A stretch of DNA of 64,000 bases from Tragulus kanchil (GCA_022376925.1 JAIOJX010000002.1:43925501-43989500); one strand, 5' to 3'. Positions 1 through 11,694 are shown, numbered from the stretch's first letter. Numbers and translations: made by a program. Notes: a model not told the origin generated them from the letters alone.

Positions 1-917
1 TCATGCACTTAACTCATCAGAATGTTGTTTTGTAAGACCTGTTTGAAGTTTAAGAAGACTTTTTGGAGACTCCTTTTAATAAGTCTTTTCAAGCCTTTAT
101 TCTTAGAAGCAGGAAGTCACATTTTGCCAAAAGTAAATGAATTTCAACCACCAAAGGTTCACAATTAGTGTGAGACTGGCAGCCAACACATTTTCTAACT
201 TGCAAAAATGAGTTCTTTTACTTGCAGGATAAAGTTATTCAAGTTTTAAAGCATCAAATTGAGAAAACACAGATGCATTTTCAACCATCTTATTTGAACA
301 TATGAAAAATGTCAATTATGTTTTTAAAGAAAATAACTTTAAAACAATTTTTCTAAATACATCTTAAAATACCTAAACATTTACATAGATTTTATTTAAA
401 AATTTGGTAAGACTGTTTCCTCAAAGTAAATACATAAAAAGTAATAAATATTAGGCTAGAAATGAAAGATAATTGAGGGGTGTTTAAATTGAGATATGGA
501 GAGACATCACTTGCTAAGTAACAGATGACAGCATTATAAGTACAGCACTGCAAGCACTTTGATGCATTTTTATCACTGGTCCATGTGTCAGAGAATCTGA
601 TATATATGAAATATGGGGATTAAAGAAGAACAAAGGGGTTCAAGACAAGATGCTGAACAAAATGACATTAATGAATTATGAAGACAAGCAAGACAACAGA
701 AAAACCTCAGTGTTTTAAAAAATTACTATTGGGCTAAGATAATATCCCATCAAATTTATTTTTTATTTCCTGCTGATGGCTGCAGCTGTTCTTTCTGATT
801 CTCTATCCTAGTGCAGTCTACTGTGTCTGAAGGTGATACCCAGGGAGGAGGGCCTATCTTAACTCTGGTGGCCAAAATAAAGGGGGCTAATGAGAATCAC
901 AAAGGATAAGGAATCAC
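1..917. other. Unclassified AT-rich intergenic DNA
   Basis: I see no open frame of interest, no tRNA-like SINE head and no LINE translation here. The sequence is AT-rich with short A and T runs. A very old, unrecognisable repeat cannot be excluded by eye. Confidence 0.5.
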
Positions 918-1256
918 AGTTTTTTTTTTTTTTCTTTAAGATTTATTTATTTATTCATTTTGGTGGGGGAGGGGTGAGGAGAGAGGGGAGCAGGAGGGCA
1001 ACTTCTATTGGTCTTTCATTTGTCCATTTTCATCCGTCTTTGTTCTTTGGCCCGTGTGGGCCTCCCATCGCTGTGGCCTCTGTTGTCGCAGAGCACTGGC
1101 TCTGGGCACATGCGCTCCAGAGCTCCGGCTGGGTAGGTGGGACACATCGGTCCAGCCACTCCACAGAACGTGGGATATTCCCAGGCCAGGGATCGAACCG
1201 GCGCCCCTTGCACTGCAAGGCAGTGTCCTTACCCACTGGACCACCAGAGAAGCCCT
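918..1256 (-). mobile_element. tRNA-headed CHR-type SINE, minus strand
   Basis: The left end is a T run (the poly-A tail read on this strand) and the right end is the reverse complement of the ruminant tRNA-derived SINE head (GGGCTTCTCTGGTGGTCCAG). A pol III B-box-like GGTTCGATCCC lies near 1190 on the minus strand. The body words (tattggtctttcattt..., cctcccatcgctgtggcctc) recur at 17.7, 23.0 and 24.6 kb, so all belong to one subfamily. The overlapping open frames on both strands are SINE sequence, not genes. Confidence 0.85.
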
Positions 1257-1909
1257 GGTTTATTGTTTATCAATAAATTAAAACATAAAATAAATGATAC
1301 TCATTGTCATAGCAGAATAATAAACATTACACTTTTTATTTTGCTTTCTGTTGAATAGAACATGTGTACAATCCACTGACTTAATGAAGAAGCTGAAATG
1401 CCACCTGGCCTGGAAGAATAACCAGAGGTTAAGAAATATTTAAAAAGGATTCTCATACTGAAAGGACTTTAATTTGACTTGAAGGAAGCTGTCATTCCTT
1501 CTCATTGAGAAAGCAGAGAGAGGAAGCCAGGGCTCTACACTCAACTAGGGCAGCTTGCTGGAGACCAAGCCCATCTGGAATAGCTTGCATTGTGACATTT
1601 TGGAAGGACAACCCAACGCATCAACAAATATTCACTTCTTACTCTGTTCTCTACTCAGGAAAAAAAGACCTTAAAGGAAACAAAAAATGTTTACCTAATA
1701 AACTGGGTTTATTCCTCCTTTGCTTTGCATTTTCTGTTTTCCATTAACTCTCTCTGATTTAATCTTATTCTTAGGTCTATATCTTTCTGTTCTTTTCTTC
1801 CACTACAGTCTCCTTACTCTTCCCATTTTGCATTTTCTTCACTATGTTTCTCACAAATCTGCTTCTCTATGCCTGCATCACATTCCATCTGTTCTTTGTC
1901 CCCAAGTTC
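1257..1909. other. Unclassified intergenic DNA
   Basis: No recognisable element or gene. The open frame at 1505-1747 has low-complexity, non-protein-like composition and no relative that I recognise. Confidence 0.45.
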
Positions 1910-2189
1910 ACCTCTCCCTCTGCCTTTGACAGATCTGGACTGCTTTTTTCCATGCCTAGAGGCAAAAAAGGAAGCTGTTTCTGTTTTTTTCTTTTCCTAA
2001 CATCCCTTCCATCCCTTCTCATCTCTGCAGAGTAAATTGGTAAGGGCAATAGGAAAGATCTAAATTCACTATTGCTTGAAGATAGAGAAGAAAGGATAAA
2101 TGTATACAGTTTATTAGGAACTGGCTCCATGTAGAGACACAGATGTACTTGATAATCTAGTGGGTCGGTTGTGAAATTAACTATTAAGT

Positions 2190-2660
2190 TCTCAACTGTT
2201 AATTATGCTAATCCTACTGAGGCACCAAATGACCATATCAAGAAATAAGTTTGACATAACAAGTCCTATGGAATATTGTTCTTTACAGCATTGGATTTTA
2301 CCACCAGACACATCTATAACTGAATGTAATTTCTCCTTTGGTCCAGCCTTTTTCATTCTTTCTGGAGCTATTTGTAATTGCCCTTTGCTCTTCTCCAGTA
2401 GCATATTGGACAACTTCCAATCTAGGAGGCTCATCTATTGGTGCTATAACTTTTTGCTTTGTTTATACCATCCATGGGGTTCTTGCAGAAAGAATATTGG
2501 AGCAGATTGTCATTGCATTCTCTAGTGAGCTGCATTTTGTCAGAACTCTCCACTATGACCTGTCCATCTTGAGTGGCCCTGCATAGCATTACTCATAGTT
2601 TCATTGAGTTATGCAAGTCCCTTCGCCATGACCAGGCAGTGATCCATGAAGAGAATTGGC
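2190..2660 (+). mobile_element. Ruminant interspersed repeat, divergent copy
   Basis: Conceptual translation in the frames 2205-2586 gives strings such as SSPVAYWTTSNLGGSS, HFVRTLHYDLSILSGPA and HSFIELCKSL. Similar strings recur in translations of a ruminant interspersed repeat that I recognise but cannot name with certainty; it may be LTR-related. It is not an intact gene: frames change and stops occur. An identical second copy sits at 3392-3862 because of duplication A. Confidence 0.5.
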
Positions 2661-2669
2661 ATATTATGC

Positions 2670-3090
2670 TTTATTTATTTTTTACGAAATGTAAAAACAC
2701 AGCTAAAACTCAGGAAAGATTTGTACAGTATGTGGAGAAGATGTTGTGGCTGATTGATTGTGTCAAAAGCATTTCGTGAAGTTTTGTGCTAGAGACTTCT
2801 CACTGGATGATGTTCCATGGGTGGTAGAGCAGGTGAAGTTGATAACAATCACATTAAGACATTAATTGAGAATGATCAATTTATACCATGCAGAAGATAG
2901 CCAAAATACTCAAAATATCCAAATCAAGCATTAAATTATTTGAACTCACTTAGCTATGTTTATCAATTTGATGTTTGGATTTCACATAAATTAAGCAACG
3001 AAAAAAAAAGAAAGAACAAAAGTTTCTTGACTTTATCTCTAAACACAAGGAAAACTTCCCATTTTTAAAACAAATTTTATGGACAATGAC
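2670..3090 (+). mobile_element. Mariner transposon fragment, first copy (cut)
   Basis: The degenerate translation carries mariner transposase landmarks: a helix-turn-helix-like stretch (NHIKTLIENDQ) and later YQFDVWISHKLS. The element stops abruptly at about 3090 where duplication A restarts upstream sequence, and continues to its true end only in the second copy (3870-4919). Confidence 0.7.
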
Positions 3091-3869
3091 TAAGTCTTAA
3101 GAAAAAAGGTTTCCCCAAACCTCTCCCTCTGCCTTTGACAGATCTGGACTGCTTTTCCATGCTGGCAAAAAGGAAGCTGTTTCTGTTTTTTTCTTTTCCT
3201 AACATCCCTTCCATCCCTTCTCATCTCTGCAGAGTAAATTGGTAAGGGCAATAGGAAAGATCTAAATTCACTATTGCTTGAAGATAGAGAAGAAAGGATA
3301 AATGTATACAGTTTATTAGGAACTGGCTCCATGTAGAGACACAGATGTACTTGATAATCTAGTGGGTCGGTTGTGAAATTAACTATTAAGTTCTCAACTG
3401 TTAATTATGCTAATCCTACTGAGGCACCAAATGACCATATCAAGAAATAAGTTTGACATAACAAGTCCTATGGAATATTGTTCTTTACAGCATTGGATTT
3501 TACCACCAGACACATCTATAACTGAATGTAATTTCTCCTTTGGTCCAGCCTTTTTCATTCTTTCTGGAGCTATTTGTAATTGCCCTTTGCTCTTCTCCAG
3601 TAGCATATTGGACAACTTCCAATCTAGGAGGCTCATCTATTGGTGCTATAACTTTTTGCTTTGTTTATACCATCCATGGGGTTCTTGCAGAAAGAATATT
3701 GGAGCAGATTGTCATTGCATTCTCTAGTGAGCTGCATTTTGTCAGAACTCTCCACTATGACCTGTCCATCTTGAGTGGCCCTGCATAGCATTACTCATAG
3801 TTTCATTGAGTTATGCAAGTCCCTTCGCCATGACCAGGCAGTGATCCATGAAGAGAATTGGCATATTAT

Positions 3870-4919
3870 GCTTTATTTATTTTTTACGAAATGTAAAAAC
3901 ACAGCTAAAACTCAGGAAAGATTTGTACAGTATGTGGAGAAGATGTTGTGGCTGATTGATTGTGTCAAAAGCATTTCGTGAAGTTTTGTGCTAGAGACTT
4001 CTCACTGGATGATGTTCCATGGGTGGTAGAGCAGGTGAAGTTGATAACAATCACATTAAGACATTAATTGAGAATGATCAATTTATACCATGCAGAAGAT
4101 AGCCAAAATACTCAAAATATCCAAATCAAGCATTAAATTATTTGAACTCACTTAGCTATGTTTATCAATTTGATGTTTGGATTTCACATAAATTAAGCAA
4201 CGAAAAAAAAAGAAAGAACAAAAAGTTTCTTGACTTTATCTCTAAACACAAGGAAAACTTCCCGTTTTTAAAACAAATTTTATGGACAATGAAAACTGGA
4301 TAGTGTGCAATAATGTGGAATGAAAGAGATTATAGGGCAAATGAAATGAATTACCACCAACCACAATGTCTGGTCTTCCTACAAAGAAGATGATGTTGTG
4401 TATGTGGTAGATTTGGAAGGGGATCCTCTATTATAAACTCCTTCTGGAAAACCAAATGATTATTTCCAACAAGTACTTTTTCTAATTAGACCAACTGAAG
4501 GGAGCATTTGACAAAAAGCATTTAGAAATAGCCAACAGACAATGCATACCATTCCATCAGGACAATGTAAGACTACAGGTCTCTTTGATAACTACTCAAT
4601 GACTGTTACAGCCTGGCTGGGAAGTTCTTTTTCATCTACCATATTTATTGGATATTGCACCTTTATATTTCCATTTATTTCAACCTTTACAATATTCTGT
4701 CAAAAAAAAAGTTCCCTAGAAGACTATAAAATGCACCTGGAACAGTTCTTTGTTCACAAAGTTTAAAAATTTTGGGAAGATGGAATTATGAAGTTGTCTG
4801 AAGCAAATGGCAGAAGGTAGTGGAATAAAATGATGAAAATATTGTTTAATAAAGTCCTTAGTGAATTGAAAATTGTCTTTCATTTTCACTTAAAAACCAA
4901 AGGAACTTTTTGGCCAACC
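3870..4919 (+). mobile_element. Mariner DNA transposon (ruminant mariner-1 type), degenerate
   Basis: The plus strand carries a dead mariner transposase. Visible landmarks in order are the N-terminal DNA-binding part (NHIKTLIENDQ), the linker YQFDVWISHKLS, a D,D34D-type core fragment IWKGILYYKLL, and IPFHQDNVRL, where HQDN is the second catalytic region. Frames are broken by several stops and indels. The right end (aaggaactttttggccaacc) matches the terminal repeat type of this family. No left terminal repeat is recognisable. No functional transposase is possible. Confidence 0.75.
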
Positions 4920-5136
4920 TGATGAATCAAGACAGCTGTTTAATGTATGATTCTTTATCCTCAGAGAGAGTCACAGACATTCTTTAAGAAATTTTAAAGT
5001 GTGATTCTTAAATGACCCTGTACAACTTTTTCAAGTACACGTTGATTATATACAGCTTACCAAGTTACTAACAAGTTACTAACAAGAAGTTGTTGTTACT
5101 AACTACAAATACTTTAGGAATAATGGAAGTTTAGTT
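4920..5136. other. Unclassified spacer
   Basis: Short AT-rich stretch between the mariner end and the BovB 3' end. It contains a small direct repeat (caagttactaa twice near 5060-5090) and nothing else recognisable. Confidence 0.4.
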
Positions 5137-6906
5137 TAGTCACACAGTCATGCCTAATTCTTTGCAATCCCATGGGCTGTGGCCTGCCAAGATTCTTTGT
5201 CCTTCACCATCTCCTGGAGCTCGCTTAAACTCATGTCCATTTACTCAGTAATGCCATCCAACCATCTTATCATCTGTCATTCCCTTCTGTTTCTGGCTTC
5301 TCTTTTTCCCAGCATCAGGATTTTTTCTGATTAGCTGACTCTTCACATCAGGTGGCCAAAGTATCGGAGCTCCAGTTTCAGCATCAGTCCTTCCAATGAA
5401 TATTCAGAGTTGATTTCCTTTAGGATTGACTGGTTTGATCTCCTTGCAGTCCAAGGGACTCTCAAGTGTCTTCTCCAACTCCATACTTTAAAAGCATCAA
5501 TATTTCAGTGCTCAGCCTTCTTTATGGTCAGACTCTCACGTTCATACATAACTACTTGAAAAACCATAGTTTTGACTATACAGACTTTTGTCAGCAAAGT
5601 GATGTCTCTGCTTTTTAACACCCTGTCTAGGTTTTTCATAACTTTTACTCTCAGGAGAAAGTATCCTTTAATTTCATGGCTACAGTCACTATCTTTAGTG
5701 ATTTTGGAGCCGAAGAAAGTGAAGTCTGTCACTGTTTCCACTGTTTTCTGATCCATTTGTCATGAAGCAATGGGACTGGATGACATGATCTTAGTTTTTT
5801 TGAAAGTTGAGTTTCAAGTCAACTTTTTCACTCTCCTCTTTCAATTTCATCAAGAAGCTCTTTAGTTTCTCTTTGTTTACTATCAAAAGGGTGGTGTCAT
5901 CTGCATACCCGAAGCTATTGATATATCTCCTGGAAATCTTGATTCCAGTTTGTGCTTCATCCAGCCCAACATTTTGTATGATATATTCTGCACAGAAGTT
6001 AAATAAACAGGATGCCAGTATGCAGTCTTGATATACTCCTTTCCCAATTTGGAACCAGTCAGTTGTTCCAGATCCAGTTTTAACTGTTGCTTCTTGTCCT
6101 GAATACAGGTTTTGCAAGAGGCTGGTAAGGTGGTCTGTTATTCCCATTTTCTTAAGAATTTTCTACAGCTTTTTGTGATCCAAACAGTCAAAGGCTTTAG
6201 CATAGTCAATGAAGCAGAAGTAGATTTTTTTCTCAACTTTCTTTTTCTATGATCCAACGGATGTTGGCAATTTGATCTCTGCTTTCTCTGCCTTTTCTAA
6301 ATACAGCTCGTACATTTGGAAGTTCTCAGTTCACATACTGTTGAAGCCTAGCTTGAATAGTTTTGAGAATTGCTTTTCTATCATGTGAAGTGAGTGCAAT
6401 GGTATGGTAGTTTGAACATTCTTTGGCATTGCCCTTTTTTGCTATTATAATAGAAACTGACCTTTTTCCTTCATATGGTGATTACGGAGTTTTCCAAATT
6501 AGTTGACATATTGGATGCAGCACTTTAACACCATCATCTTTTAATATTTGAAATTTCTCAGCTGGAATTCCATCACCTCCACTAGTTTTGTTGGTCTTAA
6601 GGCTTCCTAGGGCCTACTTGACTTTGCAATCTAAGATGTCTGACTATTGTGGTCATCTGGTTCATTAAGACATTTTTGGATAGTTCTTCTGTGTATTCTT
6701 GCCACTGCTTCTTACTGTCTTCTGCTTCTGTTAGGTCTAGACCATTTTTGTCCTTTATTGTGCCTATCTTTGCATGGAATGTTCCCTTGGCATTTTTAAT
6801 TTTCATGCAGAGATTTCTAGTCTTTCCCATTCTATTGCATTCCTCTATTTCTTTGCATTGTTCATTTAAGAAGGCTTTCTTATATCCTCTTGCTATTCTA
6901 GAATAA
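5137..6906 (-). mobile_element. BovB (RTE clade) LINE, 5'-truncated, minus strand
   Basis: The minus strand encodes the C-terminal part of the BovB reverse transcriptase/endonuclease polyprotein in broken frames. The block at about 6147-5791 includes the palm motif FGYADDTTLL and CLFNFCAEYI. The block at 5756-5505 includes FFGSKITKDSDCSHEIK and KSRDITLLTKV. The upstream block at 6911-6597 is the region before the palm. The 3' end near 5137-5330 is the familiar BovB tail. The element is about 1.77 kb of the usual roughly 3.2 kb and lacks the endonuclease domain. Frameshifts and stops make it inactive. Confidence 0.92.
5791..6147 (-). pseudogene. BovB reverse transcriptase palm fragment
   Basis: This 118-residue open block is the clearest coding remnant of the BovB element. 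It begins MGITDHLTSLLQNLYSGQE and carries the catalytic YADD motif (FGYADDTTLL) at about residues 79-82. In RTE-clade reverse transcriptases this tetrad binds the catalytic metal ions during target-primed reverse transcription. Upstream RT motifs and the endonuclease are missing or out of frame, and the next block (5756-5505) is in another frame, so this is a fossil inside the LINE and not a gene. The adjacent plus-strand open frame at 5807-6031 is its shadow. Confidence 0.88.
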
Positions 6907-6914
6907 TGCAAACC

Positions 6915-7725
6915 TATTTAAAAACTAAATTATACCCACTCTTATGGGAATGAGGTGATATCTCTGATAGTTTTAATTTGTACTTCTATCATGACTAGTG
7001 ATGTTGAGAATCTTATCATGTATTTGTTGGTCATCTACAAGTCTTTTTTGGAAAAATGTTTATTCAGGTCTTTGCCACTTTTAATCAAGCTACTTTTTGA
7101 TGTTGAGTTATGTGAGTTATTTGTATATTGTGTATATTAATCAGCTATGGTATATCATTTGCAAATACCTTCCTTATTCAGTAGACTACTTTACATTTTG
7201 TTGATAATATCCTATGCTGTGCAAAAGCATTTCAGTTTGATGTAGCCCTATTTACTTATTGTTCCTCTTATTTCCTTTGCCTGAGGACAGACCCAAAAAA
7301 CTTCTTGCTAAGACTTATGACAAAGAGTATACTATATCTGTTTCCTTCTAGGATTTTTTTATGATTTCAAGCTTTACATTTAGGTCTCTAGTCCATTTTG
7401 AGTTTGTATTTTTCATATGAACTTAGAAACTAGTCCAGTTTGATTCTTTTACACTACTGTGCAATTTTCCCAGAGACATTTATTTAAGAAATTATTTTCC
7501 TCGTTGTATGAGCTTGCCTCCTCTGTTATAGATCTATTGGCTATATGTGTGTGGGTTCATTTCTGGACTCTGTTCCATTGATCTATGTATCTTTTTTTGT
7601 GTTAGTATCATAATGTTTGATGTCTTTAGCTTTGTAGAGTAGTTTGAAATAAAGGAGTGTGATACCTCCAGCTTTGTTCTTATTTCTTAAAATTTCTTTG
7701 GTTATTAGGATCTTTTACATTCACA
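6915..7725 (-). mobile_element. Old L1 ORF2 C-terminal fragment, minus strand
   Basis: The plus-strand sequence reads as the reverse complement of L1 ORF2 downstream of the palm (for example ttccattgatctatgtatct, tgtagagtagtttgaaat). It is diverged, with no open frame of useful length. The part from about 7318 onward is repeated at 8468-8875 by duplication B. Confidence 0.75.
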
Positions 7726-7835
7726 AAGTGAAGAAGGAATGGAATCCCATTCCAGGATTCTTGCCTGGAGAATCCCATGAACAGAGGACCGGACCTGGTA
7801 GGCTACAGTCCATGGAGCTGCAAAGAATTGAACAC
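7725..7835 (+). mobile_element. Bov-tA/BOV-A2 SINE fragment
   Basis: It contains the BovA body words ggattcttgcctggagaatcccatg and ctacagtccatggagctgcaaag. No tRNA head is present, so it is a 5'-truncated fragment. A second copy at 8875-8985 is produced by duplication B. Confidence 0.8.
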
Positions 7836-7849
7836 AATTCTTTATGTTC

Positions 7850-8040
7850 AAAAAGGTGTTCAAAGAGACAACAACTAACAAGTGTTGATGAGAATGTGGG
7901 AGAAAAAGGAAACTTCATGCTTTGTTGGTGGAATTATAAATTCCCACAATGGAGAACAGTATGGAACTTCCTTTTAAAAAAAAAAAAAAGCTAAGTGATT
8001 TAGTAATTTCTGTTCTGGGTGCTTTCCCAAAGAAAATAAT
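7850..8040 (+). mobile_element. L1 ORF2 C-terminal fragment, plus strand
   Basis: The reading (gttgatgagaatgtgggag, then ggaattataaattccc, then acagtatggaacttcc) is the late ORF2 segment of a mammalian L1, ending in an A run at 7974-7988. Orientation is opposite to the L1 piece at 6915-7725. Duplicated at 9000-9190. Confidence 0.7.
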
Positions 8041-8401
8041 ACCACTAATTTGAAAATATATTGCCAAGATATAATTATCTTGGCAAATAAGTTGCCAAGA
8101 TAATTGAGTAAGAAAACACTGAACTCACCTTTTCCCACCGGTATGTCAATATTTCAACTATTTGCAAAGAACCTACTACTTAGAATGTTCTGAAATATTA
8201 GCAGAAAAGAGGTTGTACAACAAAAGCTATAAAGGAGGAAACCTAAGACGGGTCGGGGGGTCAGACACACAATATATTCAAGTCCCACACTCACAGATAA
8301 GTGATTCTCAAATAGAAGGATACTCACAATTGCATAGGTTCTCTCTAAAGAGGAAGGGCAGCCCCTCAGGTTCCAAACCCTTGGGATTCTACACCAAGAA
8401 G
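8041..8401. other. Unclassified DNA within duplication B
   Basis: No recognisable family. The 84-residue open frames on both strands (8154-8416) mirror each other and have no protein-like features. Confidence 0.4.
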
Positions 8402-9551
8402 ATCCCAAATATTTGATAGCTATACTTATTGTTTCCTTTGTTCTGAGCAGCCCAAAATTTTAAGCTTTGACAAAGAGTATACTATATCTGTTTCCTTCTA
8501 GGATTTTTTTATGATTTCAAGCTTTACATTTAGGTCTCTAGTCCATTTTGAGTTTGTATTTTTCATATGAACTTAGAAACTAGTCCAGTTTGATTCTTTT
8601 ACACTACTGTGCAATTTTCCCAGAGACATTTATTTAAGAAATTATTTTCCTCGTTGTATGAGCTTGCCTCCTCTGTTATAGATCTATTGGCTATATGTGT
8701 GTGGGTTCATTTCTGGACTCTGTTCCATTGATCTATGTATCTTTTTTTGTGTTAGTATCATAATGTTTGATGTCTTTAGCTTTGTAGAGTAGTTTGAAAT
8801 AAAGGAGTGTGATACCTCCAGCTTTGTTCTTATTTCTTAAAATTTCTTTGGTTATTAGGATCTTTTACATTCACAAAGTGAAGAAGGAATGGAATCCCAT
8901 TCCAGGATTCTTGCCTGGAGAATCCCATGAACAGAGGACCGGACCTGGTAGGCTACAGTCCATGGAGCTGCAAAGAATTGAACACAATTCTTTATGTTCA
9001 AAAAGGTGTTCAAAGAGACAACAACTAACAAGTGTTGATGAGAATGTGGGAGAAAAAGGAAACTTCATGCTTTGTTGGTGGAATTATAAATTCCCACAAT
9101 GGAGAACAGTATGGAACTTCCTTTTAAAAAAAAAAAAAAGCTAAGTGATTTAGTAATTTCTGTTCTGGGTGCTTTCCCAAAGAAAATAATACCACTAATT
9201 TGAAAATATATTGCCAAGATATAATTATCTTGGCAAATAAGTTGCCAAGATAATTGAGTAAGAAAACACTGAACTCACCTTTTCCCACCGGTATGTCAAT
9301 ATTTCAACTATTTGCAAAGAACCTACTACTTAGAATGTTCTGAAATATTAGCAGAAAAGAGGTTGTACAACAAAAGCTATAAAGGAGGAAACCTAAGACG
9401 GGTCGGGGGGTCAGACACACAATATATTCAAGTCCCACACTCACAGATAAGTGATTCTCAAATAGAAGGATACTCACAATTGCATAGGTTCTCTCTAAAG
9501 AGGAAGGGGTTCCAGCCTCCCATCAGGTTCCAAACCCTTGGGATTCTACAC

Positions 9552-10079
9552 CAAGAAGATAAGGCCCCAGAATATCTTGTCTTTATGTTCAATAGGAACT
9601 ACTTTTAGAAAAGTCAGAGGGGTGTAGGCAACAGTCTGCTCAGAAAGGGTGCACATAAAATCTCACAAGTTCCAAAATGCATGTCAGAAGCAGTAATTGG
9701 AAAGGAGCAAGGTTTGCTGACCTTGGAGAGCCTCCTAGTGAGGCAAGAGGTAACAGGGATTCAACCCTGAACATAGAAACTATTGGAAACAATTTTTGAG
9801 GGGCTCATTCTGCTACAGGGACACTGGTGCTCTTAAGCGTTATTTTCAGGTGTCTCTCCAACATATTAGCTCTTGAATCTAGACTCACCCACCAGGTGGT
9901 CAGCAGTAGTCCTAAGATCCATCCCAAAGCCAAGCAGGCAGCCAAGCAGAACATAGCTCTACCCATCAGCAGACTGGCAGCAGGTGTTGGTTCCCATGAT
10001 TCCTTAAGCCACCCCAGGGTCTGAAAGGGGTAAATAGGCAGACTAGGTAAGGAGGCCAGTGGTTTCCAAGGAGGAGGAG
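9552..10079. other. Unclassified intergenic DNA
   Basis: No gene recognised. The minus-strand frame at 10092-9805 (95 residues, hydrophobic middle) overlaps a GGA-rich tract near 10065-10085 and shows no family that I know. It could be part of the LTR-like unit that follows. Confidence 0.35.
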
Positions 10080-10500
10080 GAGGAACAAACATTTTCTAGC
10101 CTAAAATGTTCACCACGTAAAGATCTACCCTGAAACTAACTTTATAGTCTTATGGGAGCAAACCATTTTGCATTCGAATGTCTCATCTAGTCTAGATGGC
10201 CGGAGGCCATCCTCTGGCCAATCTTAATGTTGTGGGTGTGGGTCTAGTAAGACCTTTACAGCCTTAAGATATTCTTTTGACTTATTGCTAGTAGCCAGCT
10301 GGAAAAGTACAAAACACCTCGCTTACACTGGCATCTCTATTCCAGTTCCTTTACCTGGAAGCTTTCTCTATCCTTTTTCTTTAATAAAACTTTTCCTGCA
10401 CAAAGCTCTGAGTGGCTAAAGCCAAGTCTTTTTGATCCCAAAGTGAAATCTTCTCCTTTGGAGATCAAGAAATCTGACACCATTCATGGTAAACTATCTA
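10080..10500 (+). mobile_element. Solo LTR-like element, class I ERV type
   Basis: The order of signals fits a gammaretroviral-type LTR on the plus strand: a GC-containing stretch with atggccggaggccat, then ctttaataaaactttt (polyadenylation signal AATAAA near 10382), then a downstream U5-like segment (gctctgagtggctaaagcc). A diverged partial relative is found at 23880-24014. Exact ends and target duplication are not visible. Confidence 0.55.
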
Positions 10501-11182
10501 CCATCATCTATTAGGTCTAACACCACAGTAGAGAAACACGAGCCCAGGGACTCCCTAGGCACAAAACTCAACCAAAGTAGATAGACAGCAGCTCTGAGAT
10601 GTCCATGGGGCCCATAGCCATCACTGTCAGGCCCACCAGCAGGTCAGAATAACCCCAAGACTTCCATCCCCACCAGTCAGCTTAGGCCTAGGTCACACCC
10701 ACCAAATTTCTGCAGTAGGCAAGAAAAGAGCCAAGGATCAGCTATGCTTACCGGTATATCCATAGTACTTTACCATGACACAATTAAAGGACCTACTCAG
10801 CCCACATAGTAAAATGAACTGAAAATCTTTCTTGGTGGCTCAGATGGTAAAGTACCTGCAATGTGGCAGACCCGGGTTCGATCCCTGGGTTGGGAAGTTT
10901 CCTTGGAGAAGAGAAAGGCTACTCCCTCCAGTATTCTTGCCTGGAGAGTTCCATGGACAGAGGAACCTGGCAGGTTACAGACCATGGGGTTATTCTGCCA
11001 CAATTGAAGGCTCTGCTCAACTTATATAGAGGATGTTCCTAAAGCATTTATCTCCGTTGAACCAAGGGAAATGTGCTGTTAGACCCCACAGGATGTCATC
11101 TACATAAGGCCACTTCTCCAAGATAGAGAAATATAACTGACATACTTAATAAACAGAAATTAGAAAAAAAAAAAAAAAAAAA
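10501..11182 (+). mobile_element. Old L1 5' UTR-like segment split by a SINE
   Basis: The flanks of the SINE at 10825-11005 read like an old mammalian L1 5' region (cccaccagcaggtcagaataacccc; ccaagggaaatgtgctgttagacccc), leading into an A run at 11163-11182. The stretches beside the SINE (10787-10818 and 11000-11030) resemble each other, either a diverged target duplication or chance. Confidence 0.5.
10825..11005 (+). mobile_element. Bov-tA SINE, plus strand
   Basis: tRNA-derived head with an A-box-like TGGCTCAGATGG and a clear B box (GGGTTCGATCCC at about 10875), followed by the BovA body (gtattcttgcctggagagttccatggacag). The head shows this is a retroposed tRNA derivative, not a tRNA gene. 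Confidence 0.88.
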
Positions 11183-11694
11183 AACCAATACGATCAGGCA
11201 AAAATGAAGTAACAGGGCAATATTTTTTTAAAAAAAAAGTAGAAACAAGATAAAAAAATGACAAGAGAGCTAACCAAGGTGGAGATAAACAAATCTACCC
11301 AATAAAAAGTTTGAGGTAATAATTAGAAAGACAATCACTGAACTTGGGAGAAGAATACACAAACATATTGAGAAGTTTAGTGAAGATTTAGTAAATAAAA
11401 AGAACACCAAACAGAGCTGAAGAATACAATAACTGAAATTTTAAAATACAGTAAAATAAATAAAGGATAGATTAGATAATACAGAAGAACATAGCAGCAA
11501 ACTGGAAACAGAGTAATGGAGAACATTCAAGTTAAAGAGAAGAAAAGAGAATTTTTAAAATAAGGACAACTTGAGAAACTTCAGAGATAACATCAAATAT
11601 ATTAACACTTGCATTATATGGATTCCAGGAGAAGACAAAGAAGCAGGGAACATATTTGAAGACACAATTGTTTAAAAATTTTCCTAAGTTTAAT
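11183..11694 (+). mobile_element. Old L1 ORF1-region fragment, plus strand
   Basis: Diverged A-rich sequence with L1 ORF1-like phrases (gacaatcactgaacttgggag; ggattccaggagaagacaaagaagcag). No open frame survives. It is interrupted at about 11695 by a younger L1 3' end and appears to resume at about 12080. Confidence 0.6.

Larger units (their letters stand above)
1910..4292. repeat. Tandem duplication A, period 1202 bp
   Basis: Copy 1 runs about 1910-3090 and copy 2 about 3112-4292. All derived open frames recur at a fixed 1202-bp offset (for example 2192 to 3394). The first roughly 60 bases of copy 2 are ragged: runs are shortened and a few bases lost compared with copy 1 near 1940-1975. After that the copies are nearly identical, with one a/g difference (3057 versus 4263 region) and one A-run indel. 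The 22-base link 'ctaagtcttaag...' at about 3090-3112 matches neither copy. The unit cuts through a mariner element. Confidence 0.93.
7318..9551. repeat. Tandem duplication B, period 1150 bp
   Basis: Copy 1 is about 7318-8401 and copy 2 about 8468-9558. Shared frames are offset by exactly 1150. Agreement breaks near the end of copy 1 (8355-8370 versus 9505-9525, with several bases lost), followed by about 65 unmatched bases (8402-8466). The rest is essentially identical, including a 13-A run. Confidence 0.93.

Noticed and set aside
2205..2525. 106-residue frame repeated identically at 3407-3727, as if a conserved gene pair
   Set aside because: The identity comes from duplication A, and the translation belongs to a ruminant interspersed repeat.
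10825..11005. A and B box promoter elements that could suggest a tRNA gene
   Set aside because: They are in a Bov-tA SINE: no full cloverleaf, and the BovA body follows directly.
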